A stretch of DNA of 64,000 nt, taken from contig JAIYCR010000105.1 of the NCBI GenBank assembly GCA_027487905.1, positions 1 through 64,000 of the forward strand, in the 5' to 3' direction. The translations under genes were made by a program, and so were the position numbers. Below are positions 26,340 to 34,923 of the stretch, in pieces. Position 1 is the stretch's first letter, and the number at the start of each line of letters is the position of its first letter. The DNA comes from Rubrivivax sp. GTDB taxonomy: Bacteria > Pseudomonadota > Gammaproteobacteria > Burkholderiales > Burkholderiaceae_C. Below the pieces are notes generated by a model, which ran no database searches, had not been told where the DNA came from, and saw only the letters and a program-made list of their open reading frames with translations.

Positions 26340-26524
26340 ATAGAAAAAGATGGTTCGGGCGCACGACTTGCCCACCCGATCCAAGCCTTTTTCCTGCTGC
26401 GGGGTCTTTCGGTTCTGCCGAATGTCAGCCGGGGGTGGTACTCCTCCTCCTCCCTCCCTCCCTCCTTCGCCCCCGGGCGCCCCGCCGCAGCTTTTCTTCC
26501 CGCCTGCTCGGCCTGGAGCGCTGC

Positions 26525-27856
26525 ATGAAGCGCACAGGCCGTCGCGTGGCTGTCATCGGCTCGGGCATCTCCGGTCTGGGCGTGGCGCACCGCCTGGCGC
26601 CTCACTGCGAGCTCACGCTCTTCGAAGCGGGCAGCTGGTTCGGCGGCCACACCCACACGGTGGACGTGACGCTCGACGGCACGACCCACGGCGTGGACAC
26701 CGGTTTCCTCGTCTTCAACGAGCGAACCTACCCGAACCTCATCCGCCTGTTCGCCGACCTGGGCGTTCCGACGGCCAAATCGGACATGTCCTTCTCGGTC
26801 CAGGTGCCTGACACCGGCTTCGAGTGGAGCGGCTCCAACCTGAACACGGTGTTCGCGCAGCGCCGCAACCTGGTGTCGCCGCGCTTCTGGTCGATGCTTG
26901 CCGACCTGCTGCGATTCAACCGCCTGGCCACCCGGCTGGCCACGCGTGGCGCCGAATCGGAACTCAGCCAGCCCATTGGCGACTTCCTCGCCGAACACCG
27001 CTTCGGCACGGCCTTCCGCGACGGCTACCTGCTGCCGATGATCGGCTGCATCTGGTCCTGCCCCACCGATCAGATGCTGCGGTTTCCCATCGCCACGCTG
27101 ATCCGCTTCTGCCACAACCACGGGCTGATCCAGGTCAGCAACCGACCTGCCTGGTGGACGGTGCAGGGCGGGGCGCGCGAGTACGTGCGGCGCATCCTCG
27201 CGGGCCTGGCCGATGCACGGCTGAACACGCCCGTGCGTCGCGTGCGACGCGTGCCGCCGGGCAGCGGTGCAGCCGGCGTGTGGCTGGACACCGATGCGGG
27301 CAGCGAGCGCTTCGACGAGGTGGTCATGGCCTGCCACAGCGATCAGTCCCTGGCGCTGCTGGCCGACCCGACGGCCGACGAGCGGGCGGTTCTGGGCGCC
27401 ATCCGCTATCACCCCAACGAGGCGGTGCTTCACACCGACACCAGGGTGATGCCCAAGCGGCCGCTGGCCTGGGCGGCCTGGAACTACGAGCGTTCCTCGC
27501 AGACATCGCGGGAGCAGGCGGCGGTGTGCCTGCACTACTGGTTGAACCGTCTGCAGCCGCTTCCCTTCCGGCAGCCGGTGCTGGTGTCGCTGAACCCGGC
27601 GCGGCCCGTCGACGAGGCCCGCGTCATCGACCGCTTCCACTACTCGCATCCGGTCTTCGATGCCGCCGCCATCGAGGCACAGCGGCGCCTGCCGGGCCTG
27701 CAAGGCGCCGGGCACACCTGGTTCTGCGGCGCCTGGACCCGCTATGGCTTCCACGAGGACGGGCTGATGTCGGCCATCGCGGTGGCCGATGCCATCGAGG
27801 CCCGCTGGGCCGCACAGGACCTGAGCCCGACCGAAGCGGTCGGGGTGGCGGCGTGA
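26525..27856 (+). CDS. FAD-dependent oxidoreductase (amine-oxidase/desaturase family)
   Basis: A 443-residue flavoprotein. The dinucleotide-binding motif is VAVIGSGISGLGVAHRL, followed by LFEAGSWFGGHTHTVDV and DTGFLVFNERTYPNLIRL. The C-terminal flavin-contact motif lies in WFCGAWTRYGFHEDGLMSA. This family sits with DUF1365 and a Cfa-like methyltransferase in many proteobacteria, where the set has been linked to modified membrane fatty acids and the singlet-oxygen response. A substrate on lipid acyl chains is therefore inferred. ATG at 26525 with GGAG upstream. The next gene begins inside its stop codon (GTGA). Confidence 0.88.
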   Translation: MKRTGRRVAVIGSGISGLGVAHRLAPHCELTLFEAGSWFGGHTHTVDVTLDGTTHGVDTGFLVFNERTYPNLIRLFADLGVPTAKSDMSFSVQVPDTGFEWSGSNLNTVFAQRRNLVSPRFWSMLADLLRFNRLATRLATRGAESELSQPIGDFLAEHRFGTAFRDGYLLPMIGCIWSCPTDQMLRFPIATLIRFCHNHGLIQVSNRPAWWTVQGGAREYVRRILAGLADARLNTPVRRVRRVPPGSGAAGVWLDTDAGSERFDEVVMACHSDQSLALLADPTADERAVLGAIRYHPNEAVLHTDTRVMPKRPLAWAAWNYERSSQTSREQAAVCLHYWLNRLQPLPFRQPVLVSLNPARPVDEARVIDRFHYSHPVFDAAAIEAQRRLPGLQGAGHTWFCGAWTRYGFHEDGLMSAIAVADAIEARWAAQDLSPTEAVGVAA

Positions 27857-28689
27857 GCGCAGGCAGCGGCCCCGGCACGCCGGCCGCCCTGCTGGGCCGT
27901 GGCGAGGTGCGGCACGAGCGCCTGCGCCCGACGCCGCATCGCTTCGCCTACCCCACCTACTTCGTGCTGCTGCCGCTGCGTCGACTGGCGGCGCAAGGCT
28001 GGCAGGGGGAGTCACTCGCCCACGATCGTTTCGCAGCGGTGTCCTTCCACGAGGTCGACCACGGCGATGGACGGGGCGACTGCGTGGCCTGGGCCGATGA
28101 GCTGCTGAAGGCCGCCGGCATCGTCGATGCCGACGGCGAACTGTGGCTGCACTGCTACCCGCGCGTGGCCGGCTTCGTCTTCAAGCCGGTGAGCTTCTGG
28201 TATGCCCACCGCGCCGATGGCAGCCTGAGCGCGGTCATCGCCGAGGTGAACAACACCTTCGGCGAGCGTCATTGCTACCTGCTCAGCGGTCCGCAGCTGG
28301 GCTGGGGCCGCACGGTGCAGGCCACCAAGGTCTTCCATGTGTCGCCCTTCTGCCGCACCACGGGCCACTACCGCTTCCGCTTCCTGCGGACCGACCGGCC
28401 GGACCGGCCCGACCCGCCTGCGGGTGCATCCGGTGCCGAAGCGGCCGGAGCGCCCCGCACCGTGGTGCGGGTGGACCACGACGACGAACACGGACCGCTG
28501 CTGCGCACGAGCGTCAGCGGCCGGCTGCAGCCGGCCACAGCGGGCGCGCTGCGCTCGGCTTTCCTGGGCATGCCGCTGATGACGCTGGGCGTCATCGCGC
28601 GCATCCATTGGCAGGCGCTGCAGCTGTGGCTCAAGCGCGTGCCCTTCGTGCGCAAGCCCGTGCCGCCCGAAACCTTCGTGACCCGGTAG
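27853..28689 (+). CDS. DUF1365 family protein
   Basis: A 278-residue protein of the DUF1365 family, recognised by RHERLRPTPHRFAYPTYFVL near the start, FKPVSFWYAHRADGSL, EVNNTFGERHCYLL and KVFHVSPFCRTTGHYRFRF. Its biochemical role is unknown. It almost always accompanies an FAD oxidoreductase and a Cfa-like methyltransferase, so it probably acts in the same lipid pathway. Translation starts at GTG 27853, overlapping the preceding stop by four bases, which implies translational coupling. Confidence 0.87.
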   Translation: MSAGSGPGTPAALLGRGEVRHERLRPTPHRFAYPTYFVLLPLRRLAAQGWQGESLAHDRFAAVSFHEVDHGDGRGDCVAWADELLKAAGIVDADGELWLHCYPRVAGFVFKPVSFWYAHRADGSLSAVIAEVNNTFGERHCYLLSGPQLGWGRTVQATKVFHVSPFCRTTGHYRFRFLRTDRPDRPDPPAGASGAEAAGAPRTVVRVDHDDEHGPLLRTSVSGRLQPATAGALRSAFLGMPLMTLGVIARIHWQALQLWLKRVPFVRKPVPPETFVTR

Positions 28690-28738
28690 GCGCAACTCTC
28701 CCGCGCCCCCCGCCCCTGAACGACACCCACCGCGCACC

Positions 28739-29995
28739 ATGAGCCTCCATCCCGCTCCCACGTCACGCCTTGCCTACGAACTGCCCGACTCGGCGCCGGC
28801 GTCGGCGCGGGCGGTCTTCGCGCTGCTGCGGCGCCTGCAGCACGGCCAGCTGGACGTTCAGACGCCGGACGGCGGCATTGCCCACTTCGGGGGCTCGGCC
28901 CACCCGGAACTGCGCGCGGCCATCCGGCTGCGCAACTGGAACGTGTGCGCCGCGGCGCTGAAGTCCGGTGACATCGGCTTTGCCGAAAGCTTCATCGCGG
29001 GCGACTGGAGCACGCCCGACCTGCATGCGCTGCTCACCCTGTTCCTCGCCAACCGGGACGACATCGAGAAGGTCATCTACGGCACCTGGTGGGGCTCGGC
29101 GATGTACCGCATCCGGCACCTGCTCAACCGCAATTCGCGCAGCGGCAGCCGCAAGAACATCCATGCCCACTACGACCTGGGCAACGAGTTCTACCGGCTC
29201 TGGCTCGACCCGACGATGTCCTACTCGAGCGCCTGGTTCGAGGGTGACCGCAGCCGGCCGATGGTGCAGGCGCAGTGGGCCAAGGTGGACCGTGCGCTCG
29301 ACGAGGTCGCGCTCGCGCCGGGTCAGCGGCTGCTGGAGATCGGCTGCGGCTGGGGCGGCGTGGCCGAACGGGCGGCCCAGCAGCGCCGCGCCCACGTCAC
29401 CGGCGTGACGCTGTCGCGCGAGCAGCTGGACTGGGCGAATGCCCGAATGGCCGACGCGGGCGTCTGCGAGCTGGCAGACCTCCGCTTCCAGGACTACCGC
29501 GAACTCAACGAGCGCGGCCAGGGCGGCTACGACGCCATCGTCTCCATCGAGATGTTCGAGGCCGTCGGGCGCGAGTACTGGCCGAGCTTCTTCGACACCG
29601 TGGCGCGCCAGCTGAAGCCGGGTGGCCGCGCCTGCATCCAGACCATCACCATCCGCGACGATCTCTTCGAGCGCTATGTGCGTTCGACCGACTTCATCCA
29701 GCAGTACATCTTCCCCGGCGGCCTGCTGCCCAGCCCCGGCGAGTTCGAGCGCGCCGCGCAGCGCGCCGGCCTGCAGGTGGAGCGTCGCCTGGACTTCGGA
29801 CACGACTACGCCGAGACCCTGCGCCGCTGGCGCGCCCGCTTCCTGCAAGAGGAAGCCGCGGTGCGCAAGCTCGGCTTCGACGCGCGCTTCATGCGCATCT
29901 GGGAGTTCTACCTCGCCTACTGCGAGGCGGCCTTCTCCAATGGGGCGACCTCGGTCATGCAGGTCACGCTGCGCCGGCCGGAGACGGCGCGGTGA
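28739..29995 (+). CDS. Cyclopropane-fatty-acid synthase-like SAM methyltransferase
   Basis: A 418-residue enzyme of the Cfa family, which methylates double bonds of membrane phospholipid acyl chains. Visible motifs are IHAHYDLGNEFYRLWLD, MSYSSAWFEG, the SAM-binding LLEIGCGWGGVAERAA, VSIEMFEAVGREYWP and YIFPGGLLPS. It may form cyclopropane, or a methylated acyl chain leading to furan fatty acids; sequence alone does not decide. It is the third gene of the cluster, and the next gene overlaps its stop (GTGA). Confidence 0.9.
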   Translation: MSLHPAPTSRLAYELPDSAPASARAVFALLRRLQHGQLDVQTPDGGIAHFGGSAHPELRAAIRLRNWNVCAAALKSGDIGFAESFIAGDWSTPDLHALLTLFLANRDDIEKVIYGTWWGSAMYRIRHLLNRNSRSGSRKNIHAHYDLGNEFYRLWLDPTMSYSSAWFEGDRSRPMVQAQWAKVDRALDEVALAPGQRLLEIGCGWGGVAERAAQQRRAHVTGVTLSREQLDWANARMADAGVCELADLRFQDYRELNERGQGGYDAIVSIEMFEAVGREYWPSFFDTVARQLKPGGRACIQTITIRDDLFERYVRSTDFIQQYIFPGGLLPSPGEFERAAQRAGLQVERRLDFGHDYAETLRRWRARFLQEEAAVRKLGFDARFMRIWEFYLAYCEAAFSNGATSVMQVTLRRPETAR

Positions 29996-30588
29996 TCGCC
30001 GCGTCGCGTCGGGCCGTGCTGTCGCGCGCGGCGCTGACGGCTGCGTCGATGGCGGCGGTCGGCCTGGGCCTCGGGTCGGTCCCTCGGCCGGCGATGGCCC
30101 TGCTGTCGCGCGAGGCGCCGCCCGAGGTGCTGGCGTCCCTGCCCGGGGTGTCCGCACCGCGCGGCACGGGCCGGCTGAACTTCCTGGGCCTGCACATCTA
30201 CGACGCGCGCCTGTGGGTGGCCGCCGGGTTCGACGCCAGCGCCTACGAGCGGGTGCCGCTGGCACTGGAACTGGCCTATGCCCGCAAGCTGAACGGCGCC
30301 CAGATCGCCGACCGCTCGCTGCAGGAGATGCAGCGGCTGGGCGCCTTGGCGCCTGAGCAGGCCAGCGCCTGGCGCGCCGAGATGGGGCAGGCCTTTCCGG
30401 ACGTGGTCGCCGGCGACCGCATCACCGGCCTCCTGCTGCCCGGCGAGGGCGCTCGTTTCCACCTGAACGGCGCGCTGCGTCGCGAGGTGCGCGATGTGGA
30501 ATTCGCGCGCCGCTTCTTCGGCATCTGGCTCGCCCCGCAGACCTCGCAGCCACGCCTGCGCGAGGCGCTGCTCGGGCAGCGGGCCTGA
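29992..30588 (+). CDS. Exported chalcone-isomerase-like protein
   Basis: A 198-residue protein with an N-terminal export signal (RRAVLSRAALTAASMAAVG, cleavage near AMA-LL). The domain resembles bacterial chalcone-isomerase-like proteins: GRLNFLGLHIYDARLWVAAG, LALELAYARKLNG and DRITGLLLPGEGARFHLNG. In plants the fold includes fatty-acid-binding relatives, which fits a lipid cluster, but its function in bacteria is unknown. GTG start at 29992 overlaps the methyltransferase stop. Confidence 0.75.
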   Translation: MIAASRRAVLSRAALTAASMAAVGLGLGSVPRPAMALLSREAPPEVLASLPGVSAPRGTGRLNFLGLHIYDARLWVAAGFDASAYERVPLALELAYARKLNGAQIADRSLQEMQRLGALAPEQASAWRAEMGQAFPDVVAGDRITGLLLPGEGARFHLNGALRREVRDVEFARRFFGIWLAPQTSQPRLREALLGQRA

Positions 30589-30591
30589 GCC

Positions 30592-31926
30592 GTGCAAGCT
30601 GCGGCTCCGCGCGATACGCCACCCACCTCGGCCCCCGACGCGGCCGAGTCCGAGGCCGTCGCCTGGCCAGGTGCGTGGCCGGATGGACGCTCGCTCGGCG
30701 GCCTGCGCTACGGGGCGCTCGGGCTGCCGCTGGCCTTCGTCGCGCTGCCGCTCTATGTGATCCTGCCGCAGCACTATGCCCAGACCTTCGGCGTGCCCCT
30801 GGCCGCGCTCGGCCTGGTGCTGCTGGGTGCCCGGCTGCTCGATGCCTTCGCCGACCCGCTGATCGGTCGCTGGTCGGACGCCTGGCTCGCCCGTGGCGGC
30901 GGCCGCGCCACGTTCGTTGCAGCAGTGGCCGCGCTGCTGCTGGCCGTCGGCTTCCATTTCCTCTTCTTTCCGCAGGTCAGCGGGACGAGCGCGCTGCTGG
31001 CCTGGTGCGTGGCGCTGCTGGCCGTCACCTACCTGAGCTTCAGCGTGGTCACGGTGGTGCATCAGGCCTGGGGCGCCCGCCTGGGGGGCAGTGCGCCGCA
31101 GCGGGCCCGCGTGGTGGCCTGGCGCGAAGGCCTGGCGCTGGTGGGCGTGCTGGTGGCCAGCGTGCTGCCGTCGGTGGCCGGCCTGGCCGTCACCTCCGCC
31201 GCCTTCGCGCTGCTGCTGGCCGTCGGCCTGGTGCTGCTGGCCAGCGCACCGCGGCCGGCCGCGGCCACGATCGTGCAACCGGCGGTGCCGCTGCTGCTGC
31301 CTTTTCGCACGCCGGCCTTCCGCAAGCTGCTGGCCATCTACCTGCTCAACGGCATCGCCAGCGCCATCCCGGCCACGCTGGTCCTCTTCTTCATCGACGA
31401 CCGGCTTCAGGCGACGGCGCAGCAACCGCTCTTCCTGGCCGCGTATTTCGCTGCGGGCGCGGCGTCCATTCCGCTGTGGGTCCGGCTGGTACGGCGCTTT
31501 GGGCTGCCGCGGGCGTGGCTGGGCGGCATGCTGCTGGCCATCGCCGTCTTCGCCTGGGCTGCCGCGCTGGGCGCCGGCGACAGCATGGCCTACCTGGCCG
31601 TGTGCGTGCTCAGCGGCGTGGCGCTGGGGGCCGACCTCACCATCCCGGGCGCGATGGTCGCCGGCGTCATCCAGCGGGCCGGGCACGGGCGGCACGCCGA
31701 GGGCGCCTACTTCGGCTGGTGGAACTTCGCCACCAAGCTCAACCTGGCGCTGGCCGCCGGCCTGGCGCTGCCTGCGCTGCAGGCCTTCGGCTACTCGCCC
31801 GGCAGCCAGGACCCGCAGGCCCTCACCGCCCTCACGCTCGCCTACTGCGCGCTGCCCTGCCTGCTCAAGGCGCTGGCCGTGGGCCTGCTCTATCGCATCT
31901 GGATCCAACCCTCGGAGGCCTCTTGA
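30592..31926 (+). CDS. MFS permease of the sugar/cation (GPH-like) type
   Basis: A 444-residue membrane protein with about twelve hydrophobic helices. The loop ADPLIGRWSDAW matches the GPH/MFS_2 signature between helices 2 and 3, and YFGWWNFATKLNLALAAG matches the family's late conserved block. Related permeases are found in the photo-oxidative lipid clusters of other proteobacteria; the transported compound is unknown. Start GTG at 30592, three bases after the previous stop. Confidence 0.85.
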   Translation: MQAAAPRDTPPTSAPDAAESEAVAWPGAWPDGRSLGGLRYGALGLPLAFVALPLYVILPQHYAQTFGVPLAALGLVLLGARLLDAFADPLIGRWSDAWLARGGGRATFVAAVAALLLAVGFHFLFFPQVSGTSALLAWCVALLAVTYLSFSVVTVVHQAWGARLGGSAPQRARVVAWREGLALVGVLVASVLPSVAGLAVTSAAFALLLAVGLVLLASAPRPAAATIVQPAVPLLLPFRTPAFRKLLAIYLLNGIASAIPATLVLFFIDDRLQATAQQPLFLAAYFAAGAASIPLWVRLVRRFGLPRAWLGGMLLAIAVFAWAAALGAGDSMAYLAVCVLSGVALGADLTIPGAMVAGVIQRAGHGRHAEGAYFGWWNFATKLNLALAAGLALPALQAFGYSPGSQDPQALTALTLAYCALPCLLKALAVGLLYRIWIQPSEAS

Positions 31927-32489
31927 ACGCTGCTCCCGCTTCGCCCGCGCCCGCCCGCCGCCGCCTGCTGGGCACCTTGGCCGCCGGCACCGCACTGGCA
32001 CTGGCCGGGTGCGCGTCGGCCCCGGTGCCCGCCGACTACGCGGCCGAGCGGCCGCTGCTCGACCTTCGCCAGTACTTCAACGGCCGCCTGACCGCCCACG
32101 GCGTGTTCACCGACCGCGCCGGCAAGGTGGTGCGCCGCTTCGTCGTCGACATGGACTGCCGCTGGACGGGCGAGGAGGGCGTGCTCGACGAGCGCTTCAC
32201 CTACAGCGACGGCAAGACCGAACGCCGGGTCTGGCGGCTCCAGCACCGCGGGGGTGGCCGCTACACGGGAACGGCCGACGACGTCGTCGGCACCGCCGAG
32301 GGACAGACCGCGGGCAACGCCTTCTACTGGGCCTACACGCTGCGGCTGCCGGTGGACGGCACGGTCTACGAGGTGCAGTTCAAGGACTGGATGTGGCTCG
32401 TCGACGAGCGCGTGATGATCAACAAGGCCGAGATGAGCAAGTTCGGCATTCGCCTGGGCGAGGTCACGCTGGCCTTCACCCGACCCTGA
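31923..32489 (+). CDS. DUF3833 family lipoprotein
   Basis: A 188-residue lipoprotein with a lipobox in TALALAGCAS. The rest is typical of DUF3833: LLDLRQYFNGRLTAHGVFTD, VVDMDCRWTG, LDERFTYSDGKTERRVW and YEVQFKDWMWLVDERV. The fold is lipocalin-like, so it may bind or carry a lipid product of the cluster (inference). It starts with TTG at 31923, overlapping the MFS stop as TTGA. Confidence 0.8.
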   Translation: MNAAPASPAPARRRLLGTLAAGTALALAGCASAPVPADYAAERPLLDLRQYFNGRLTAHGVFTDRAGKVVRRFVVDMDCRWTGEEGVLDERFTYSDGKTERRVWRLQHRGGGRYTGTADDVVGTAEGQTAGNAFYWAYTLRLPVDGTVYEVQFKDWMWLVDERVMINKAEMSKFGIRLGEVTLAFTRP

Positions 32490-32550
32490 GCCGCACCGGC
32501 CACGACGCGATCGGTTCCGCCCGCCCTCAGCCCCTTCCAAGATTGCCTTC

Positions 32551-33324
32551 ATGCCCCTGAACCCTGCCCTGCGCGACTGGAACGGACGCACCGTCTGGCT
32601 CATCGGCGCCTCCACCGGCATCGGCCGGGCCACTGCCAGCGCGCTGCACGCCGCGGGCGCCAAGGTCGTGGTCTCGGCGCGCAACGAGGCGGCGCTGCAG
32701 GCCTTCGCGCAGGGGCATCCGGGCGCCTGGGGCCTGGCGCTGGACGCGACCGACCGCGATGCGATGCGCGCCGCCGCAGCGGCCATCGTCCAACGCGACG
32801 GCCGCATCGACCTGGCCGTGTATTGCGCCGGCTACTACAAGGCCATGCGGGCCACGGCCTTCGATCTCGGCGATGCGCTGCAGCACGAGCGGGTGAACTA
32901 CGTGGGCGCGCTGCACCTGCTCGATGCGGTGCTGCCGGTGCTGCTGCGCCAGCGGTCGGGTCACCTGAGCCTGGTGTCCAGCGTGGCCGGCTACCGCGGT
33001 CTGCCCAACGGCCTGGCCTATGGCCCGACCAAGGCGGCACTGATCAACCTGGCCGAGACGCTCTTCATGGACCTGCAGTCGCACGGGGTGGGCGTGTCGC
33101 TCATCAACCCCGGTTTCGTGGAGACGCCGCTGACGGCGCAGAACGAGTTCCGCATGCCCGCACTCATCACCCCCGAGGAGGCTGCGCGCGAGATCCTCGC
33201 GGGCTGGGCAGCCGGGCGCTTCGAGATCCACTTCCCGCGTCGCTTCACCCTGTGGCTGAAGACGATGCGCCTGCTCAGCGACGGCCTGTACTTCAAGGCC
33301 GTGCGCCGGGCCACCGGGCTCTGA
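32551..33324 (+). CDS. Short-chain dehydrogenase/reductase
   Basis: A 257-residue classical SDR. It has the NAD(P) motif LIGASTGIGRATA, the core VYCAGYYKAM, the catalytic serine in LVSSVAGYRG and the Y-x3-K pair in AYGPTKAALINLAE. The C-terminal segment is hydrophobic with a basic surface. The reaction is unknown; SDRs are regular members of this lipid cluster. ATG at 32551. The NTF2-like gene follows after one base. Confidence 0.88.
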   Translation: MPLNPALRDWNGRTVWLIGASTGIGRATASALHAAGAKVVVSARNEAALQAFAQGHPGAWGLALDATDRDAMRAAAAAIVQRDGRIDLAVYCAGYYKAMRATAFDLGDALQHERVNYVGALHLLDAVLPVLLRQRSGHLSLVSSVAGYRGLPNGLAYGPTKAALINLAETLFMDLQSHGVGVSLINPGFVETPLTAQNEFRMPALITPEEAAREILAGWAAGRFEIHFPRRFTLWLKTMRLLSDGLYFKAVRRATGL

Positions 33325-33325
33325 C

Positions 33326-33775
33326 ATGCCCGGTGCCGCCCGCGCCCATCCGGATGCCCGCGTGCAGCGCGTGGCCGCCTTCTTCGAGGACCTGGAGCCT
33401 GGGGCGCTGGGGCGCCTGGGCGAGGTTTATGCCGAGGACGCCCGCTTCAAGGATCCGTTCAACGAAGTCGCCGGGCTGGACGCCATACGCGAGGTGTTCG
33501 ACCACATGTACCGCTCGCTCGACGGGCCGCACTTCGTCGTGCACGAGGCCGTGCTCGAAGGCCGGCAATGCCTGCTCACCTGGGACTTCCGCTTCCGTTT
33601 CCGCCGCTTCAGTGCGGACCTGCAGACGGTGCGCGGTGCCTCGCACCTGCGCTTCGGCGACGACGGCCGGGTGGTCCTGCACCGCGACTACTGGGATGTG
33701 GCCGAGGAGCTCTACGAGAAGCTGCCCGGCGTGGGTGCGCTGATGCGCTGGCTCAAGCGAAGGGCCCGTTCATGA
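33326..33775 (+). CDS. NTF2/SnoaL-like protein
   Basis: A 149-residue protein with an NTF2-like cone fold: AAFFEDLEPGALGRLGEVYA, EDARFKDPFNEVAG and HLRFGDDGRVVLHRDYWDVA. Family members bind small hydrophobic ligands or catalyse isomerisations. The exact role is unknown. It sits between the SDR and the second flavoprotein, and the latter starts inside its stop codon (ATGA). Confidence 0.75.
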   Translation: MPGAARAHPDARVQRVAAFFEDLEPGALGRLGEVYAEDARFKDPFNEVAGLDAIREVFDHMYRSLDGPHFVVHEAVLEGRQCLLTWDFRFRFRRFSADLQTVRGASHLRFGDDGRVVLHRDYWDVAEELYEKLPGVGALMRWLKRRARS

Positions 33776-34845
33776 AGGCCACCGCGGCCCGCGTGGGCAT
33801 CGTGGGCGCGGGCGTGGCCGGCTTCAGCCTGGCGCACCGGCTGGGTTCGATGGGACTGGTGGTCGCGGTGGTCGACAAGAGCCGTGGCCCGGGCGGCCGC
33901 TGCGCGACCCGGCAGACGCCGGCCGGGGCCTTCGATCATGGCCCCGGCGAGGTGCAGGCCCGGGACACTGCCTTCATCGAGCGAGTCGCCACGCTGCCCG
34001 ACCCCGCCGCGCTCGGCCTGAACGCCTGGGCCCGGCGCCTGGCCGCAGCCAGCGCGCCGGCAGCCGTGCCCCCGCCCTTCACGCGCCACGATCACACCGC
34101 CGTGGCTGCCATCGAGGCGGCCGAAGGTGGCGGCTGGTGGCTCCGCACGGCCGCAGCCGCGGCCGTGCACTCCGCCCCTGCGGCCGCAGCCGCGGCCGTG
34201 CACTCCGCCCCTGCGGCCGCGGCTTCCGCCCCTTGGGCCGTGCCCCCCGCCGACGCCGGCTTCCTGGGGCCCTTCGATGCCGTCGTCGTGGCCACCCCCG
34301 CCGAGCAGGCGCGCACGCTGCTGCAGCCCAGTGCCGCGCTGCAGCGCGAGTTGCAGTCGGTGCGCAGCCAACCGTGCTGGACGGTGATGGCCGCCTGGCC
34401 CGGCGAGTTGCCGAACGCTCACCGACTGCAACGCCGCGCCCCGGGTGACCAGGCACTGGCCACCGCCCGTCCGATGACCGGTGCCCCCACCGGGCGCTGG
34501 GTGCTGCAGGCCACGGCCGAATGGAGCGAGGCACAGCTCGATGCGCAGCCGGCCGCGGTGGTTCTGAGGCTGCTCGAGGCGCTGTCGGCGCGTGCGGGCG
34601 TGCGACTGGCCCCGCCCGCCTGGAGCGCGGCTCACCGCTGGCGCTATGCGCAGGTCGCCCAGCCGCTGCTGGCGCCCTATGGCTGGGACGCCGATCTGCA
34701 GCTGGCCAGCATCGGCGACGCCTGGGCCGGTGGCAAGGTGCCGGGCGAATCGCCGGCCGGCATCGAACGCGCCTGGAACAGTGCGCAGGCTTTCGCCGAC
34801 GCGTGGCTGCTCGGAGCGCTGAAGGCGGTTCGGCAGGCCGACTGA
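33772..34845 (+). CDS. FAD-dependent oxidoreductase (renalase/amine-oxidase-like)
   Basis: A 357-residue flavoprotein. The N-terminus has VGIVGAGVAGFSLAHRL and DKSRGPGGRCATR, and the C-terminus has ASIGDAWAGGKVPGESPAG, a common end of renalase-like NAD(P)/FAD proteins. Between residues about 125 and 160 there is an Ala-rich insertion made of a duplicated 33-bp segment. The enzyme is probably the last member of the cluster. Start ATG at 33772 overlaps the previous stop. Confidence 0.82.
   Translation: MKATAARVGIVGAGVAGFSLAHRLGSMGLVVAVVDKSRGPGGRCATRQTPAGAFDHGPGEVQARDTAFIERVATLPDPAALGLNAWARRLAAASAPAAVPPPFTRHDHTAVAAIEAAEGGGWWLRTAAAAAVHSAPAAAAAAVHSAPAAAASAPWAVPPADAGFLGPFDAVVVATPAEQARTLLQPSAALQRELQSVRSQPCWTVMAAWPGELPNAHRLQRRAPGDQALATARPMTGAPTGRWVLQATAEWSEAQLDAQPAAVVLRLLEALSARAGVRLAPPAWSAAHRWRYAQVAQPLLAPYGWDADLQLASIGDAWAGGKVPGESPAGIERAWNSAQAFADAWLLGALKAVRQAD
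34150..34215 (+). repeat. 33-bp tandem duplication inside the FAD enzyme gene
   Basis: Two adjacent copies, 34150-34182 and 34183-34215, appear identical and each encode AAAAVHSAPAA. They lie in a surface-type insertion between the flavin-binding and substrate parts of the enzyme. Confidence 0.9.
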
Positions 34846-34923
34846 CCGGCCCATTCCAGCGCCGAGGCTTCGCGCCGCATCACCGCCCTCGACCGACCAG
34901 GGGCAGCGTCCCGCCGCGCTGCT

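Larger units (their letters stand above)
26194..26524 (+). promoter_or_regulatory. 331-bp control region before the lipid cluster
   Basis: No convincing gene lies here. It contains the hairpin at 26195-26218, an inverted repeat at 26242-26271, an ECF-like promoter candidate at 26315-26339 and a pyrimidine-only tract near 26442-26467. A ribosome site (GGAG, 26514) precedes the ATG at 26525. Local base composition is less GC-rich than the neighbouring genes. Confidence 0.6.

Noticed and set aside
26259-26528. 89-codon frame upstream of the first FAD oxidoreductase
   Set aside because: No ribosome site, ends in a pyrimidine-tract translation, overlaps probable regulatory DNA and resembles nothing known.
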